Virus record (IMG/VR): IMGVR_UViG_3300029448_000567
Coordinates: 1-20,418 of that record
Length of the DNA stretch: 20,418 nt
Source of the DNA: a virus
Reading direction: 5' to 3' (one strand)
Shown here: in pieces, positions 1 to 6,863 of the stretch
Position numbering within the stretch: position 1 is the stretch's first letter
Layout: each line of letters starts with the position of its first letter
Translations under genes and position numbers: made by a program
Notes under the pieces: model-generated
Seen by the model: the letters and a program-made list of their open reading frames with translations, nothing else
The model's database searches: none
What the model was told of the DNA's origin: nothing

Positions 1-123
1 GGTACACCCGGTACACCCCGAGCACGAGCTCTTGCACTAGCTATAACTAACCGCGATCCTTAGGCGTTCCATCACATACGTGATGATAGTAGTCAGAGCA
101 CCCTATGATAGTAGTTAATTAGA
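1..123. other. Non-coding left edge with short direct repeats
   Basis: No credible gene lies here. The first 18 bases are two exact tandem copies of GGTACACCC. A 6-bp inverted repeat, CATCAC at 70-75 and GTGATG at 80-85 around a four-base loop, is followed by an exact 11-bp direct repeat, ATGATAGTAGT, at 83-93 and 105-115. The copies start 22 bp apart, about two helical turns, so a protein bound at both would face the same side of the DNA. The stretch lies downstream of the two leftward genes and their hairpin. What lies to the left is outside the window, so its role (operator, convergent-gene spacer) cannot be decided. Confidence 0.5.
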
Positions 124-147
124 CTAAGGGAGCCGAAGCCCCCCTAG
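124..147 (-). terminator. UUCG-capped hairpin ending the leftward operon
   Basis: Read on the minus strand this is a 10-bp hairpin with a UUCG tetraloop. Two positions are G-U wobbles in the minus-strand RNA but A-C mismatches in a plus-strand RNA, so it is better paired in leftward transcripts. It begins 8 bases past the stop codon of the leftward gene ending at 156. The downstream tract is only modestly U-rich (CUUAGUCUAAUU), so it could be an intrinsic terminator or a hairpin protecting a 3' end. Confidence 0.6.
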
Positions 148-155
148 CCGGTAGA

Positions 156-440
156 CTACAGTGTCTGTTTCTTTACAAACTCTGTAATCGAATCGTATCG
201 CTGTACGAATTCTGCCCAAGTTTTCTCAAACTCTTCATCCGATAGTTCGGTGTTAGATTGCCTGAGATTTTCTTTAGCCCTATCGAGATCTTGGATAGGT
301 GCTGCAGCTTGTGCTTCTTCAAAGCCTTTCGTATAAGATTGGCTTACAGCAGACGCGAGCTTGCCGATAGCTTTTGCTCCATCGGTAGCTACGGAAAGAG
401 AGCCGTTGCCGACTCCCTTTAGGATTGCATAAATATTCAT
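156..440 (-). CDS. Small leftward phage protein of unknown function (94 aa)
   Basis: I do not recognise this 94-residue protein. The N-terminal third is rich in Gly, Ala and Ser (ILKGVGNGSLSVATDGAKAI) and looks helical and mildly hydrophobic. The rest is charged and helix-forming, with acidic and aromatic residues (SDEEFEKTWAEFVQRYDSI). There is no Cys, signal peptide or clear membrane span. The start is supported by a minus-strand GGAGA (plus-strand 445-449) four bases upstream of the ATG. Its ATG overlaps the stop of the upstream gene in an ATGA junction (437-440), which indicates translational coupling. It is the last gene of a two-gene leftward operon, followed by a hairpin at 124-147. 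The strong ribosome binding site and coupling make it a real gene; its function is unknown. Confidence 0.7.
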   Translation of the reverse strand: MNIYAILKGVGNGSLSVATDGAKAIGKLASAVSQSYTKGFEEAQAAAPIQDLDRAKENLRQSNTELSDEEFEKTWAEFVQRYDSITEFVKKQTL

Positions 441-748
441 GCTGTCTCCGCAGGTGTTTCCACAGGTGCCTGAGGCTGTGGGGGGTTAGAAGGTACTACT
501 TCAGGCATAGTAGCAATTTCAGAAGGATAGAAAGTAAGCTCTGGTTTATCGAAGAACTTAACTACGAACGCGCCATTCGTTTTAAGATAGGCATATTCTG
601 TGAGTTGGTTCATTGGTAGAGTTACCTTTGATCTAGGATCGTTCGCATCGTGGCGAGGGTTGATTCTAGTGCAGGACATTCTAAGGTGCCCGGTTGGTGT
701 GAAGCTTAATGACTTCATAGCTTTCGCTAGTATGTTTAGTTTAAACAT
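437..748 (-). CDS. Small leftward phage protein with Pro-rich tail, unknown function (103 aa)
   Basis: I do not recognise this 103-residue protein. A basic N-terminal half (with CTRINPRHD) precedes a compact stretch around LTEYAYLKTNGAFVVKFF that looks like beta structure. The last 25 or so residues are Pro/Ala/Glu-rich (NPPQPQAPVETPAETA) and probably disordered. The start at 748 has a minus-strand GGAGA (plus 755-759) six bases upstream of the ATG; a second in-frame Met at residue 11 lacks this support. The gene shares four bases with the downstream leftward gene, so the two should be co-translated. A candidate sigma70-type promoter lies at 795-822. The pair reads away from the virion genes and could be an early or middle function, but nothing in the sequence says which. 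Confidence 0.68.
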   Translation of the reverse strand: MFKLNILAKAMKSLSFTPTGHLRMSCTRINPRHDANDPRSKVTLPMNQLTEYAYLKTNGAFVVKFFDKPELTFYPSEIATMPEVVPSNPPQPQAPVETPAETA

Positions 749-794
749 GATGTTTCTCCATATTAGAGTTAATGATAGAAAGCCAATCTCTCTA

Positions 795-822
795 TCTATA
801 ATTGTTATGTCTTATGAGACAA
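795..822 (-). promoter_or_regulatory. Candidate sigma70-like promoter for the leftward genes
   Basis: On the minus strand TTGTCT (plus 817-822) is followed after 16 bases by TATAGA (plus 795-800). Each hexamer matches the consensus at four of six positions. Transcription would start near 788 and give a leader of about 40 bases with a GGAGA ribosome binding site. The match is only fair; position and spacing are the main support. Confidence 0.35.
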
Positions 823-872
823 CTTGTTGGCTCATGGATCTAGTACATAGGTCGATGCCTAGGTAAAACTGG

Positions 873-913
873 ACAAGGTTCCAAAGGTCGAAAATTAGAA
901 ACAAGGTTCCAAA
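873..913. repeat. 13-bp direct repeat ACAAGGTTCCAAA
   Basis: ACAAGGTTCCAAA occurs exactly at 873-885 and 901-913, 28 bp start to start, in the divergent control region. Both copies are followed by a GT (AAAGGTCG and AAATGTAG), so similarity may extend slightly. Likely roles are repressor or activator sites, or phage-specific promoter elements; the sequence alone does not decide. Confidence 0.6.
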
Positions 914-976
914 TGTAGAATCGGGGAGAGGGGGTAGCGGATAGTGATAGTAAGGTCACTGCGTGAGCGATTTAGC

Positions 977-1014
977 AAAAAATTTCCACAAAAAAATTTT
1001 CAGAAAAAAAATTT
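977..1014. promoter_or_regulatory. Three graded A/T tracts upstream of the HNH gene
   Basis: A6T3 (977-985), A7T4 (990-1000) and A8T3 (1004-1014) follow each other with A-T junctions 14 and 15 bases apart, and TTATAG (1013-1018) overlaps the last. This could be an A-tract activating element (UP-element-like) with a -10 box, giving a very short leader before the ATG at 1035. No good -35 hexamer is visible at the usual spacing. Confidence 0.35.
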
Positions 1015-1034
1015 ATAGGCTAAAGTAGCATTGC

Positions 1035-1517
1035 ATGAGCACCAAGAAGTGTGTGGGTTGCAAAAAAGATTTCCCAAAAATTGATTTTGAAGGGTCAAAT
1101 GCCAATGGCAAATTCTCTAGGAAATTTTGTAAAAATTGTTTACAGAGCCAAAGAAATAAAAACAAAAGTAAATCCCCAGAAGCCTACCTACGTCATCTAT
1201 ATAGTCACCTAAAACATTCCCGCCATGCTGGTACAGAAGATCTAGTTTGGGAGATAGAGGTTGAAGATTTGTTATCTATATGGGAAGCACAAAACGGCAG
1301 GTGTGCACTGACAGGTTTGCTCATGACATACCACAAAGACGGTAACGGTAAAAAAGATTTGAATGCCTCTATCGATAGAATAGATCCAGAAATTTGGTAC
1401 ATACCTAGCAATATCCAACTAGTTTGCAGTAGAGTAAATATATTGAAACATAATTTATCTGAGGACTTATTGTATTGGTGGGCTAAAAATATAGTAGAAT
1501 TCAAAGAGAATGACTGA
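1035..1517 (+). CDS. HNH endonuclease with N-terminal zinc ribbon
   Basis: This 160-residue protein is a probable HNH-type DNA endonuclease of the kind common beside phage packaging genes. Residues 6-9 (CVGC) and 32-35 (CKNC) form a four-Cys zinc ribbon. A helical, basic linker follows, then the nuclease core: a Cys in GRCALTG, the SIDRIDP segment and the IPSNIQLVC...N segment, which matches the beta-beta-alpha layout of phage HNH proteins. The classic central His is not obvious, so the exact catalytic set needs alignment. The start at 1035 includes the zinc ribbon but has no clear Shine-Dalgarno sequence. The 3' end overlaps terS by 8 bases, so they are probably co-translated. HNH proteins encoded next to terminases are known in some phages to assist terminase cleavage at cos ends; a homing-type endonuclease is the alternative. 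Confidence 0.75.
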   Translation: MSTKKCVGCKKDFPKIDFEGSNANGKFSRKFCKNCLQSQRNKNKSKSPEAYLRHLYSHLKHSRHAGTEDLVWEIEVEDLLSIWEAQNGRCALTGLLMTYHKDGNGKKDLNASIDRIDPEIWYIPSNIQLVCSRVNILKHNLSEDLLYWWAKNIVEFKEND

Positions 1518-2025
1518 TAAAAAAGAAAATTTCGAACAAGAAAGGGCCGAGCTACAGTCACACTACCCATATCTTGATATACCTTTGAACGAGCTAAGCA
1601 CTCAAGAAGAAAGGTTATTGTTGTTTCATCTACGCGGTATGTCCAAAGCTGCTGCGGGAAGGGCCGCCGGTTACCAGAACACTGAGCATGTTTATAAGAT
1701 ATTTAAAAAACCTGCTATACAAAAGGCCCTGGCCCATCTACGTAGGGAATTCAGAGAAGAGATAAAGTTCGATAAACAGGCGGCTACAAGCATGTACCTG
1801 GAAGCGCACCGTAAGTCGGCGACCGCAACTGAAGAAAAAAATATCACTGATTCTTTATGTAAGCTCCACGGTCTATTTGCCCCGGAGCATGCAACTCAGA
1901 TCAATATCAATCTAGACCGTACTGTAGAACAACTTGAAAAACTACCAGACGCGGAGTTACTCAAGATAGCGGGTACGGACAATCAATACTTATTACCAAA
2001 ACGAGATGGAAATAAACAAGATTGA
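1510..2025 (+). CDS. Terminase small subunit
   Basis: This 171-residue protein is the likely DNA-recognition subunit of the packaging terminase. Its N-terminal half has a helix-turn-helix-like stretch from about residue 36 to 66 (LRGMSKAAAGRAAGYQNTEH), in which short residues allow the turn, followed by a basic helix (IQKALAHLRREFREEI) of the kind seen in small terminases. The middle (TATEEKNITDSLCKLHGLFA) is typical of this family, and the C-terminal part would serve oligomerisation and contact with TerL. The call rests on this pattern and on the position directly before terL, with a 20-base overlap. The start ATG at 1510 overlaps the HNH stop, and its Shine-Dalgarno sequence is weak (AAAGAG), which suggests coupled translation. 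Confidence 0.8.
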   Translation: MTDKKENFEQERAELQSHYPYLDIPLNELSTQEERLLLFHLRGMSKAAAGRAAGYQNTEHVYKIFKKPAIQKALAHLRREFREEIKFDKQAATSMYLEAHRKSATATEEKNITDSLCKLHGLFAPEHATQININLDRTVEQLEKLPDAELLKIAGTDNQYLLPKRDGNKQD

Positions 2026-3652
2026 ATGCCTAACGTGTAAAGCGTTGCATCCAGATACACTGTACCCAAGCGATGATGGTATCTGTGTGTACTGTAAAGC
2101 GGACGAAGCTGAGCGAATCGAAGAGCCTCAAATAGAAGTTGCAGAAGAAACAGCACCAGAAGAAACTGAACAAGAAAAAGCGCAGCGTGAACTTGCATTA
2201 CGAGCCCTGGCCCGTAAACACTTGTTACCGTTCGTAGAACGTTTCAACCCAGACTACATGGCAGGTTGGGTACACAAGGATATTTGTTTACGGTTAGAAA
2301 AGTTTAGTGAAGATGTAGAGAATAAAAAGTCACCTAGGCTTATGTTGTTCATGCCACCACGACACGGTAAATCTACTTTGGCATCGGTTGCGTTTCCAGC
2401 TTGGCATATGGGCAGAAACCCTGAACATGAATTTATTAGTTGTTCGTACTCTGGATCGTTGGCCATGAACTTTAGTCGTAAGGTTCGTCATCAGTTAAGA
2501 GAACCTAATTTTAAAAATGTTTTCTCGGGTGTATCGCTCGACCCTAGTTCGCAGTCCGTAGAATCATGGAACACGACCAAGGGCGGTGGTTATGTAGCCG
2601 CGGGTGTTGGTGGTGGTATTACCGGTAAAGGTGCGCACGTGCTCGTCATCGATGACCCTGTTAAGAACAGAGAAGATGCAGAGTCAGAGTACAATCGGGA
2701 TGCCGTCTGGGATTGGTACACATCAACTGCTTACACAAGGCTGGCCCCAGGGGGCGGTGTACTCGTAATTTTAACGCGATGGCACGATGACGATTTAGCA
2801 GGTAGATTACTACAAGCGGCAGCAGGCGGTGCGGATCAGTGGGAAGTCGTTAAATATCCAGCGCTCGCTGAACAAGATGAGATTTTTCGAGACAAAGGCG
2901 AAGCGCTTCACCCAGAGAGGTATAGTCAAGAAGCGTTAACCCAGATTCAAAAAGCAGTGGGGCCGAGAGACTGGTCGGCTCTGTATCAACAGAACCCTGT
3001 ATCAGATGAAGGTGAATATTTTAATCGAGAAATGGTTCGTTACTACGATGATATGGACGTTGATTTTGATCGGTTACGTTATTACTGTGCCTGGGATCTG
3101 GCGATTGGGCAGCGCGAACGTAATGACTATTCGGTCGGTATTGTAGTCGGTGTTGATGAGTATGATAATTTATTTGTTGTTGATTGTGTCCGAGGCAAGT
3201 ATGATGGTTTTGAATTGGTGGAAAGAATATTAGATTTGTACCAAGAGTGGCAACCCCATGTGGTCGGAATAGAGAAAGGTCACATAGAAATGGCGCTCGG
3301 TCCGTTCCTCCAAAAGCGGGTACGCGAACGCGGACTCAACGAAGCTTACTTCAAAGATTTAAAAGTGGGTCGAAGGGATAAAGAAGCGAGAGCTCGTGCG
3401 ATACAAGGACGGATGCAACAAGGCATGGTATACTTTCCGAAAGATCCAGTTTGGGTCGGTCCTCTAATCGCAGAACTTTTGCGTTTTCCGAACGGAGCTC
3501 ACGATGACCAAGTAGATGCGTTAGCATGGATCGGGTTGATGATGACAGAGTTTGCTACTTATGTAGAGAAAATTGAGCATGTACCTTCGTGGCGAGATAA
3601 ATTAAAATATCTAGTCAAAGGAGACAAACATAAAAGTGCTATGAGTTCTTAA
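2006..3652 (+). CDS. terL: Terminase large subunit with N-terminal zinc ribbon
   Basis: This 548-residue protein is the packaging ATPase and nuclease that translocates DNA into the procapsid through the portal. Walker A is PPRHGKST at residues 117-124 and Walker B is VLVIDD at 212-217, the last D followed by DP. The C-terminal RNase H-like nuclease has a first acidic residue in WDLAIG (D364), a second in GIEKG (E423) and the terminal cluster HDDQVDALAW (D500, D501, D504). An unusual addition is a four-Cys zinc ribbon at the very start (C8, C11, C27, C30), followed by a Glu-rich linker before the ATPase. The ATG at 2006 lies 20 bases inside terS and is the start that keeps the zinc ribbon. The stop overlaps the portal ATG by one base (TAATG). 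Arg codons are mostly CGN, unlike the genes further right. Confidence 0.96.
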   Translation: MEINKIECLTCKALHPDTLYPSDDGICVYCKADEAERIEEPQIEVAEETAPEETEQEKAQRELALRALARKHLLPFVERFNPDYMAGWVHKDICLRLEKFSEDVENKKSPRLMLFMPPRHGKSTLASVAFPAWHMGRNPEHEFISCSYSGSLAMNFSRKVRHQLREPNFKNVFSGVSLDPSSQSVESWNTTKGGGYVAAGVGGGITGKGAHVLVIDDPVKNREDAESEYNRDAVWDWYTSTAYTRLAPGGGVLVILTRWHDDDLAGRLLQAAAGGADQWEVVKYPALAEQDEIFRDKGEALHPERYSQEALTQIQKAVGPRDWSALYQQNPVSDEGEYFNREMVRYYDDMDVDFDRLRYYCAWDLAIGQRERNDYSVGIVVGVDEYDNLFVVDCVRGKYDGFELVERILDLYQEWQPHVVGIEKGHIEMALGPFLQKRVRERGLNEAYFKDLKVGRRDKEARARAIQGRMQQGMVYFPKDPVWVGPLIAELLRFPNGAHDDQVDALAWIGLMMTEFATYVEKIEHVPSWRDKLKYLVKGDKHKSAMSS

Positions 3653-5763
3653 TGTATCATAAAAAGAAAAAGAAATTATCAAAAGAAGAAGAGCATCTAA
3701 TAGCTCAGAATCAGTTTGAACGATATGAGCGTGCCCGTGATAACGGACATACAGAATACATCGACACCGCTAAAAAGTGCGATGCTTTTTACAGGGGTAA
3801 CCAATGGGATCCATCCGATGTGGCAGTTCTCGATGACGAAGGTCGTCCTGCATTAACCATCAACACCATACTTCCTACCGTTAACACTGTTCTTGGGGAA
3901 CAAAGCAATAGAAGAGCTGACATAAGTTTTAAACCTAGAGGTAACGGTAACCAAGCTATAGCAGATGTGCTTACTAAATTGTACTTACAGATATCTGATA
4001 ATAACAAACTACATTGGCTCGAATCACAAGTTTTCGCAGATGGTCTCATTCAAGATAGAGGGTACTTTGATGTCCGTATCGATTTTGATGACCACATTCA
4101 AGGCGAGGTGAGGATAACTACAAAGGACCCACTAGATATCCTCATCGACCCTGATGCAAAAGAATACGATCCGAAAACTTGGAACGAGATATTCGAAACC
4201 AAATGGATGAGCATAGATCAAATAGAAGAGCAGTATGGACAAGAAAAAGCAGATCAACTTAGAACTTCTGCAGAGTACGGCGCTAGCATGGGACAAGATT
4301 CGGTTGAGTATGAAGAAACAAGGTATGGAGATACCTATACCGGAATAGAGTATAACCAATCTGCTACAACTAACCCAGAAGAAAACAGAACACTACGATC
4401 AGTTAGGGTTATTGAACGACAATATTACCAACTCAAAGATTGTATGTTTTACGTAGATAGAGTAACAGGCGACATGCGAACTGTGCCTACTACTTGGGGC
4501 AAACGTAAGAGAGAAAAGTTTGCTGATGATTATGGCTTAGATATTTTAGAAAAGGCTGTACGTAAAGTTCGCTGGACAGTGACTGCAGACTCAGTTGTCT
4601 TACATGACGATTGGTCCCCATATGATTGTTTCACTATAGTTCCTTACTTTCCATATTGGCGAAGAGGTAGACCTTTTGGAATGGTTAGAAATTTAATCTC
4701 ACCTCAAGAACAATTAAATAAAATAAGCTCACAAGAATTACATATCGTAAACACTACAGCTAACAGCGGTTGGATTGTAGAAACCGGGTCATTAAATGGT
4801 ATGACCGCTGACGATTTAGAAGAACACGGTGCGGAAACTGGTTTGGTATTAGAATATAATCGTGGGTCTTCCCCTCCTGCGAAAATACCACCGAATCAGA
4901 TTCCCACCGGCTTAGATAGAATCAGTCAAAAAGCTGCTGCTAACATCAAACAAATTAGTGGTATTAGTGATGCTATGTTGGGTACAGATTCACCAGAGGT
5001 ATCAGGTATTGCTATACAAGCAAAACAAAACCGTGGTGTCTTGATGATACAAGTGCCATTAGATAACTTACAAAAAACCAGACAATACTTAGCAGAACAC
5101 GTCTTACGTTTAGTACAACAGTACTACACTGAAGAAAGAGTTGTGCAGATTACTGATGAGTCAGATCCGTTCAAACAAAGTCAGCCCATGGTAGTTAACA
5201 GACCAACTCCAGAGGGACAGATAATTAATGATTTAACATTAGGTGAGTATGATGTGGTAGTAGCTAGTATACCTACTCGAGACAACTTTGATGAAGTACA
5301 ATTTGCCGAAGCGATACAACTTAGACAAGTTGGTGTACCGATTCCAGATGATTTAATTGTAGAATATTCGCACATGGCTAAGAAAGCTGAAATAGCTCAG
5401 AGAATCCGTATCATGCAAGGTATGGAACCACCATCAGAAGAAGAAGCACAACTTGCTGCTTTCCAAGCGCAAGCTCAAGTACAAAAAATTCAGCTAGAAC
5501 TTGCTAAGATGCAAGCTGAAGTAGAGAACTTACAATCTCAATCACAATTAAATGCGGCTAAAGCGCAGGAATCTGCAGCAGATCCGCAACTTAAGATTGC
5601 TGAGATACAAAGTAAAATGCAGATGAAGCAACAAGAACTTGCCTTACGTCAGGAGTTATCATCATTAACTAATGACATGAGGAAAGGACAGAGTGAAACC
5701 CAAGCAGCATCTAAAATTGCTGTTGAAGCTATGAAACCAAGAGGAGGTACTGACCGTGGCTAA
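3652..5763 (+). CDS. Portal protein, P22 type
   Basis: This 703-residue protein is the probable portal, the dodecameric ring at one capsid vertex through which DNA enters and leaves. The length and motifs fit the P22-type portal family: an N-terminal helical part with AFYRGNQWD and GRPALTINTILPTVNTVLGEQ, the wing and stem region, and an SSQELHIVNTTANSGWIV segment. The DAMLGTDSPEVSGIAIQAKQ segment is very characteristic of these portals. From about residue 590 the chain is Gln/Glu/Ala-rich and coiled-coil-forming (QAQVQKIQLELAKMQAEVEN), like the helical barrel that extends into the head in P22. Translation probably restarts at the TAATG junction with terL, since no strong Shine-Dalgarno is seen. 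The 3' end overlaps the scaffold gene by 8 bases. Confidence 0.93.
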   Translation: MYHKKKKKLSKEEEHLIAQNQFERYERARDNGHTEYIDTAKKCDAFYRGNQWDPSDVAVLDDEGRPALTINTILPTVNTVLGEQSNRRADISFKPRGNGNQAIADVLTKLYLQISDNNKLHWLESQVFADGLIQDRGYFDVRIDFDDHIQGEVRITTKDPLDILIDPDAKEYDPKTWNEIFETKWMSIDQIEEQYGQEKADQLRTSAEYGASMGQDSVEYEETRYGDTYTGIEYNQSATTNPEENRTLRSVRVIERQYYQLKDCMFYVDRVTGDMRTVPTTWGKRKREKFADDYGLDILEKAVRKVRWTVTADSVVLHDDWSPYDCFTIVPYFPYWRRGRPFGMVRNLISPQEQLNKISSQELHIVNTTANSGWIVETGSLNGMTADDLEEHGAETGLVLEYNRGSSPPAKIPPNQIPTGLDRISQKAAANIKQISGISDAMLGTDSPEVSGIAIQAKQNRGVLMIQVPLDNLQKTRQYLAEHVLRLVQQYYTEERVVQITDESDPFKQSQPMVVNRPTPEGQIINDLTLGEYDVVVASIPTRDNFDEVQFAEAIQLRQVGVPIPDDLIVEYSHMAKKAEIAQRIRIMQGMEPPSEEEAQLAAFQAQAQVQKIQLELAKMQAEVENLQSQSQLNAAKAQESAADPQLKIAEIQSKMQMKQQELALRQELSSLTNDMRKGQSETQAASKIAVEAMKPRGGTDRG
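5741..5747 (+). promoter_or_regulatory. Strong ribosome binding site fixing a GTG start
   Basis: GAGGAGG sits eight bases upstream of the GTG at 5756, inside the end of the portal gene. It is the best Shine-Dalgarno match in this part of the operon and decides the scaffold start. Confidence 0.75.
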
Positions 5764-6844
5764 AAAAGATAATACAACTGAAACTGAAGACCTAGTATTC
5801 GATGGAATGCCAGGAGCAGATGCAAAAACTGAAGAGGACGTAGCGCCTTTTCAAGTTGATATGAACTTTGAAGAAGAAAAAGAAGAAGAGGAGACTCAAG
5901 ATGAACAAACCGAAGAGGAAGCTAGCACTGAGGAAGCAACAGAAGAAGTTGCTGAGACAGAAGAGGAAGAAGTTGCAGTTGAAGAACCAGAAGCTACAAC
6001 AGAAGAAGAGCCTACGGAAGAATTACCAGCAGATGATGAACAACCTGTGGAATCAGTGGAGGAAGATGAGGTAGAACCTGCTCCAGAAGCTGCTGAAGTA
6101 GAAGAAACTGTAGAAGAAGAGCCGAAAGCACCAATGGTTCCTAAGTCTAGGCTTGACGAAGTTCTTGCAAAGAACAAAGAAATGCAGAAAAAGCTTCAAG
6201 ATATAGAAAAACAAGAAACTTCAGAAGAAAACAAACTTCCAGAGTTTGATTTTGTTGGCAAAGAGAAGGAATACCAAGAGTTAGTGCTCGATGGTGAGGT
6301 TGAAAAAGCAGCTATTCTTAGAAATGAAATAAGAACAGCTGAAAGAGACCAACTTATGTCTGAAATGCAAAGCAAAATGGGTCAAACCGTTCAACAAGAT
6401 AGAGAACAACATGAGCTACAACAAAAAGCTAGCGAAATAATGGAAGTTTTTCCTATATTTGATGAAAAAAGTAAGTCTTTTGATGAAAAATTAACGCAAG
6501 AAGTTATGGAACTACGTGATGCTTTTATATATCAAGGGTATGGTGCCGCTGATTCTCTAGCAAAAGCTACTGAAGTTACTTTGTTGTCTAAAAAACCAGA
6601 ATTGTTACAAGTTTCAGATGAGCCAGAGGCTGATCCTGCACCTACGTTAACAAAAGCGGTGCAAGAAAAGAAACAAAAGGCTAATGTAAAGAAAAAAGTA
6701 GAAGCTTCTCAAGCACAACCTCCTGCTATGAAGGGTGATGGTGCTAAAGAAAGCAAAGTCGTTAACATAAACACGCTATCTGATGATGAGTTTGGTGCAC
6801 TACCAGAAGAAACTTTAAGAAGATTACGTGGTGACTTTGATTAA
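5756..6844 (+). CDS. Probable scaffolding protein, highly acidic
   Basis: This 362-residue protein lies between the portal and the capsid gene, the usual place for a scaffold that shapes the procapsid and then leaves. Residues about 26-122 are dominated by Glu, with Thr, Ala, Val and Pro, and are surely disordered. From about residue 131 the chain turns to charged coiled-coil helices (LDEVLAKNKEMQKKLQDIEK), then an EYQELVLDGEVEKAAILRNE segment typical of these phage proteins, then a Lys-rich, Pro-containing linker. The tail ends in NTLSDDEFGALPEETLRRLRGD, probably the capsid-binding helix. The GTG start follows a GAGGAGG site. The call rests on position, acidity and helicity, since scaffolds share little sequence. 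A structured non-coding leader follows before the capsid gene. Confidence 0.8.
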   Translation: MAKKDNTTETEDLVFDGMPGADAKTEEDVAPFQVDMNFEEEKEEEETQDEQTEEEASTEEATEEVAETEEEEVAVEEPEATTEEEPTEELPADDEQPVESVEEDEVEPAPEAAEVEETVEEEPKAPMVPKSRLDEVLAKNKEMQKKLQDIEKQETSEENKLPEFDFVGKEKEYQELVLDGEVEKAAILRNEIRTAERDQLMSEMQSKMGQTVQQDREQHELQQKASEIMEVFPIFDEKSKSFDEKLTQEVMELRDAFIYQGYGAADSLAKATEVTLLSKKPELLQVSDEPEADPAPTLTKAVQEKKQKANVKKKVEASQAQPPAMKGDGAKESKVVNINTLSDDEFGALPEETLRRLRGDFD

Positions 6845-6851
6845 AGAGTAG

Positions 6852-6857
6852 TATACT
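6852..6857 (+). promoter_or_regulatory. Possible -10 element for a capsid-specific transcript
   Basis: TATACT matches the sigma70 -10 consensus at five of six positions and lies just past the scaffold stop. Upstream GTGACT (6831-6836) is a four-of-six -35 match but at a short 15-base spacing. If active, transcription would start near 6864 and the RNA would begin just before the first leader hairpin. Evidence is weak. Confidence 0.28.
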
Positions 6858-6863
6858 AATAAG

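Larger units (their letters stand above)
749..1034. promoter_or_regulatory. Divergent intergenic control region
   Basis: This gap of 286 bases separates the leftward pair from the rightward packaging genes, so it should contain a promoter for each direction. It holds a leftward promoter candidate (795-822), a short hairpin (TGTCT 808-812 with AGACA 817-821), a 13-bp direct repeat at 873-885 and 901-913, a purine-rich G-dense stretch (922-940), an inverted repeat (AGTGA 943-947 with TCACT 956-960), and three graded A/T tracts (977-1014) just before the HNH gene. No gene with a ribosome binding site was found on either strand. A packaging site (cos or pac) near terS is possible, but nothing here identifies one. 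Confidence 0.6.

Noticed and set aside
425-866. Two rightward open frames opposite the small leftward genes
   Set aside because: No ribosome binding sites or coherent protein character. The leftward genes have good sites, an ATGA junction and a matching terminator.
873-913. tRNA T-arm suggested by GGTTCCAA
   Set aside because: No matching stem, anticodon arm or acceptor end is present around either copy.
922-940. G-quadruplex in the G-rich stretch
   Set aside because: Only two long G-runs and one GG are present, too few for a standard four-run quadruplex.
1205-1570. Leftward open frame of 121 residues
   Set aside because: Antisense to the HNH gene, which has clear zinc-ribbon and HNH-type residues.
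5896-6177. Leftward Ser-rich open frame of 93 residues
   Set aside because: It is the antisense of the Glu-rich scaffold arm (GAA/GAG read back as TTC/CTC), with no ribosome binding site.
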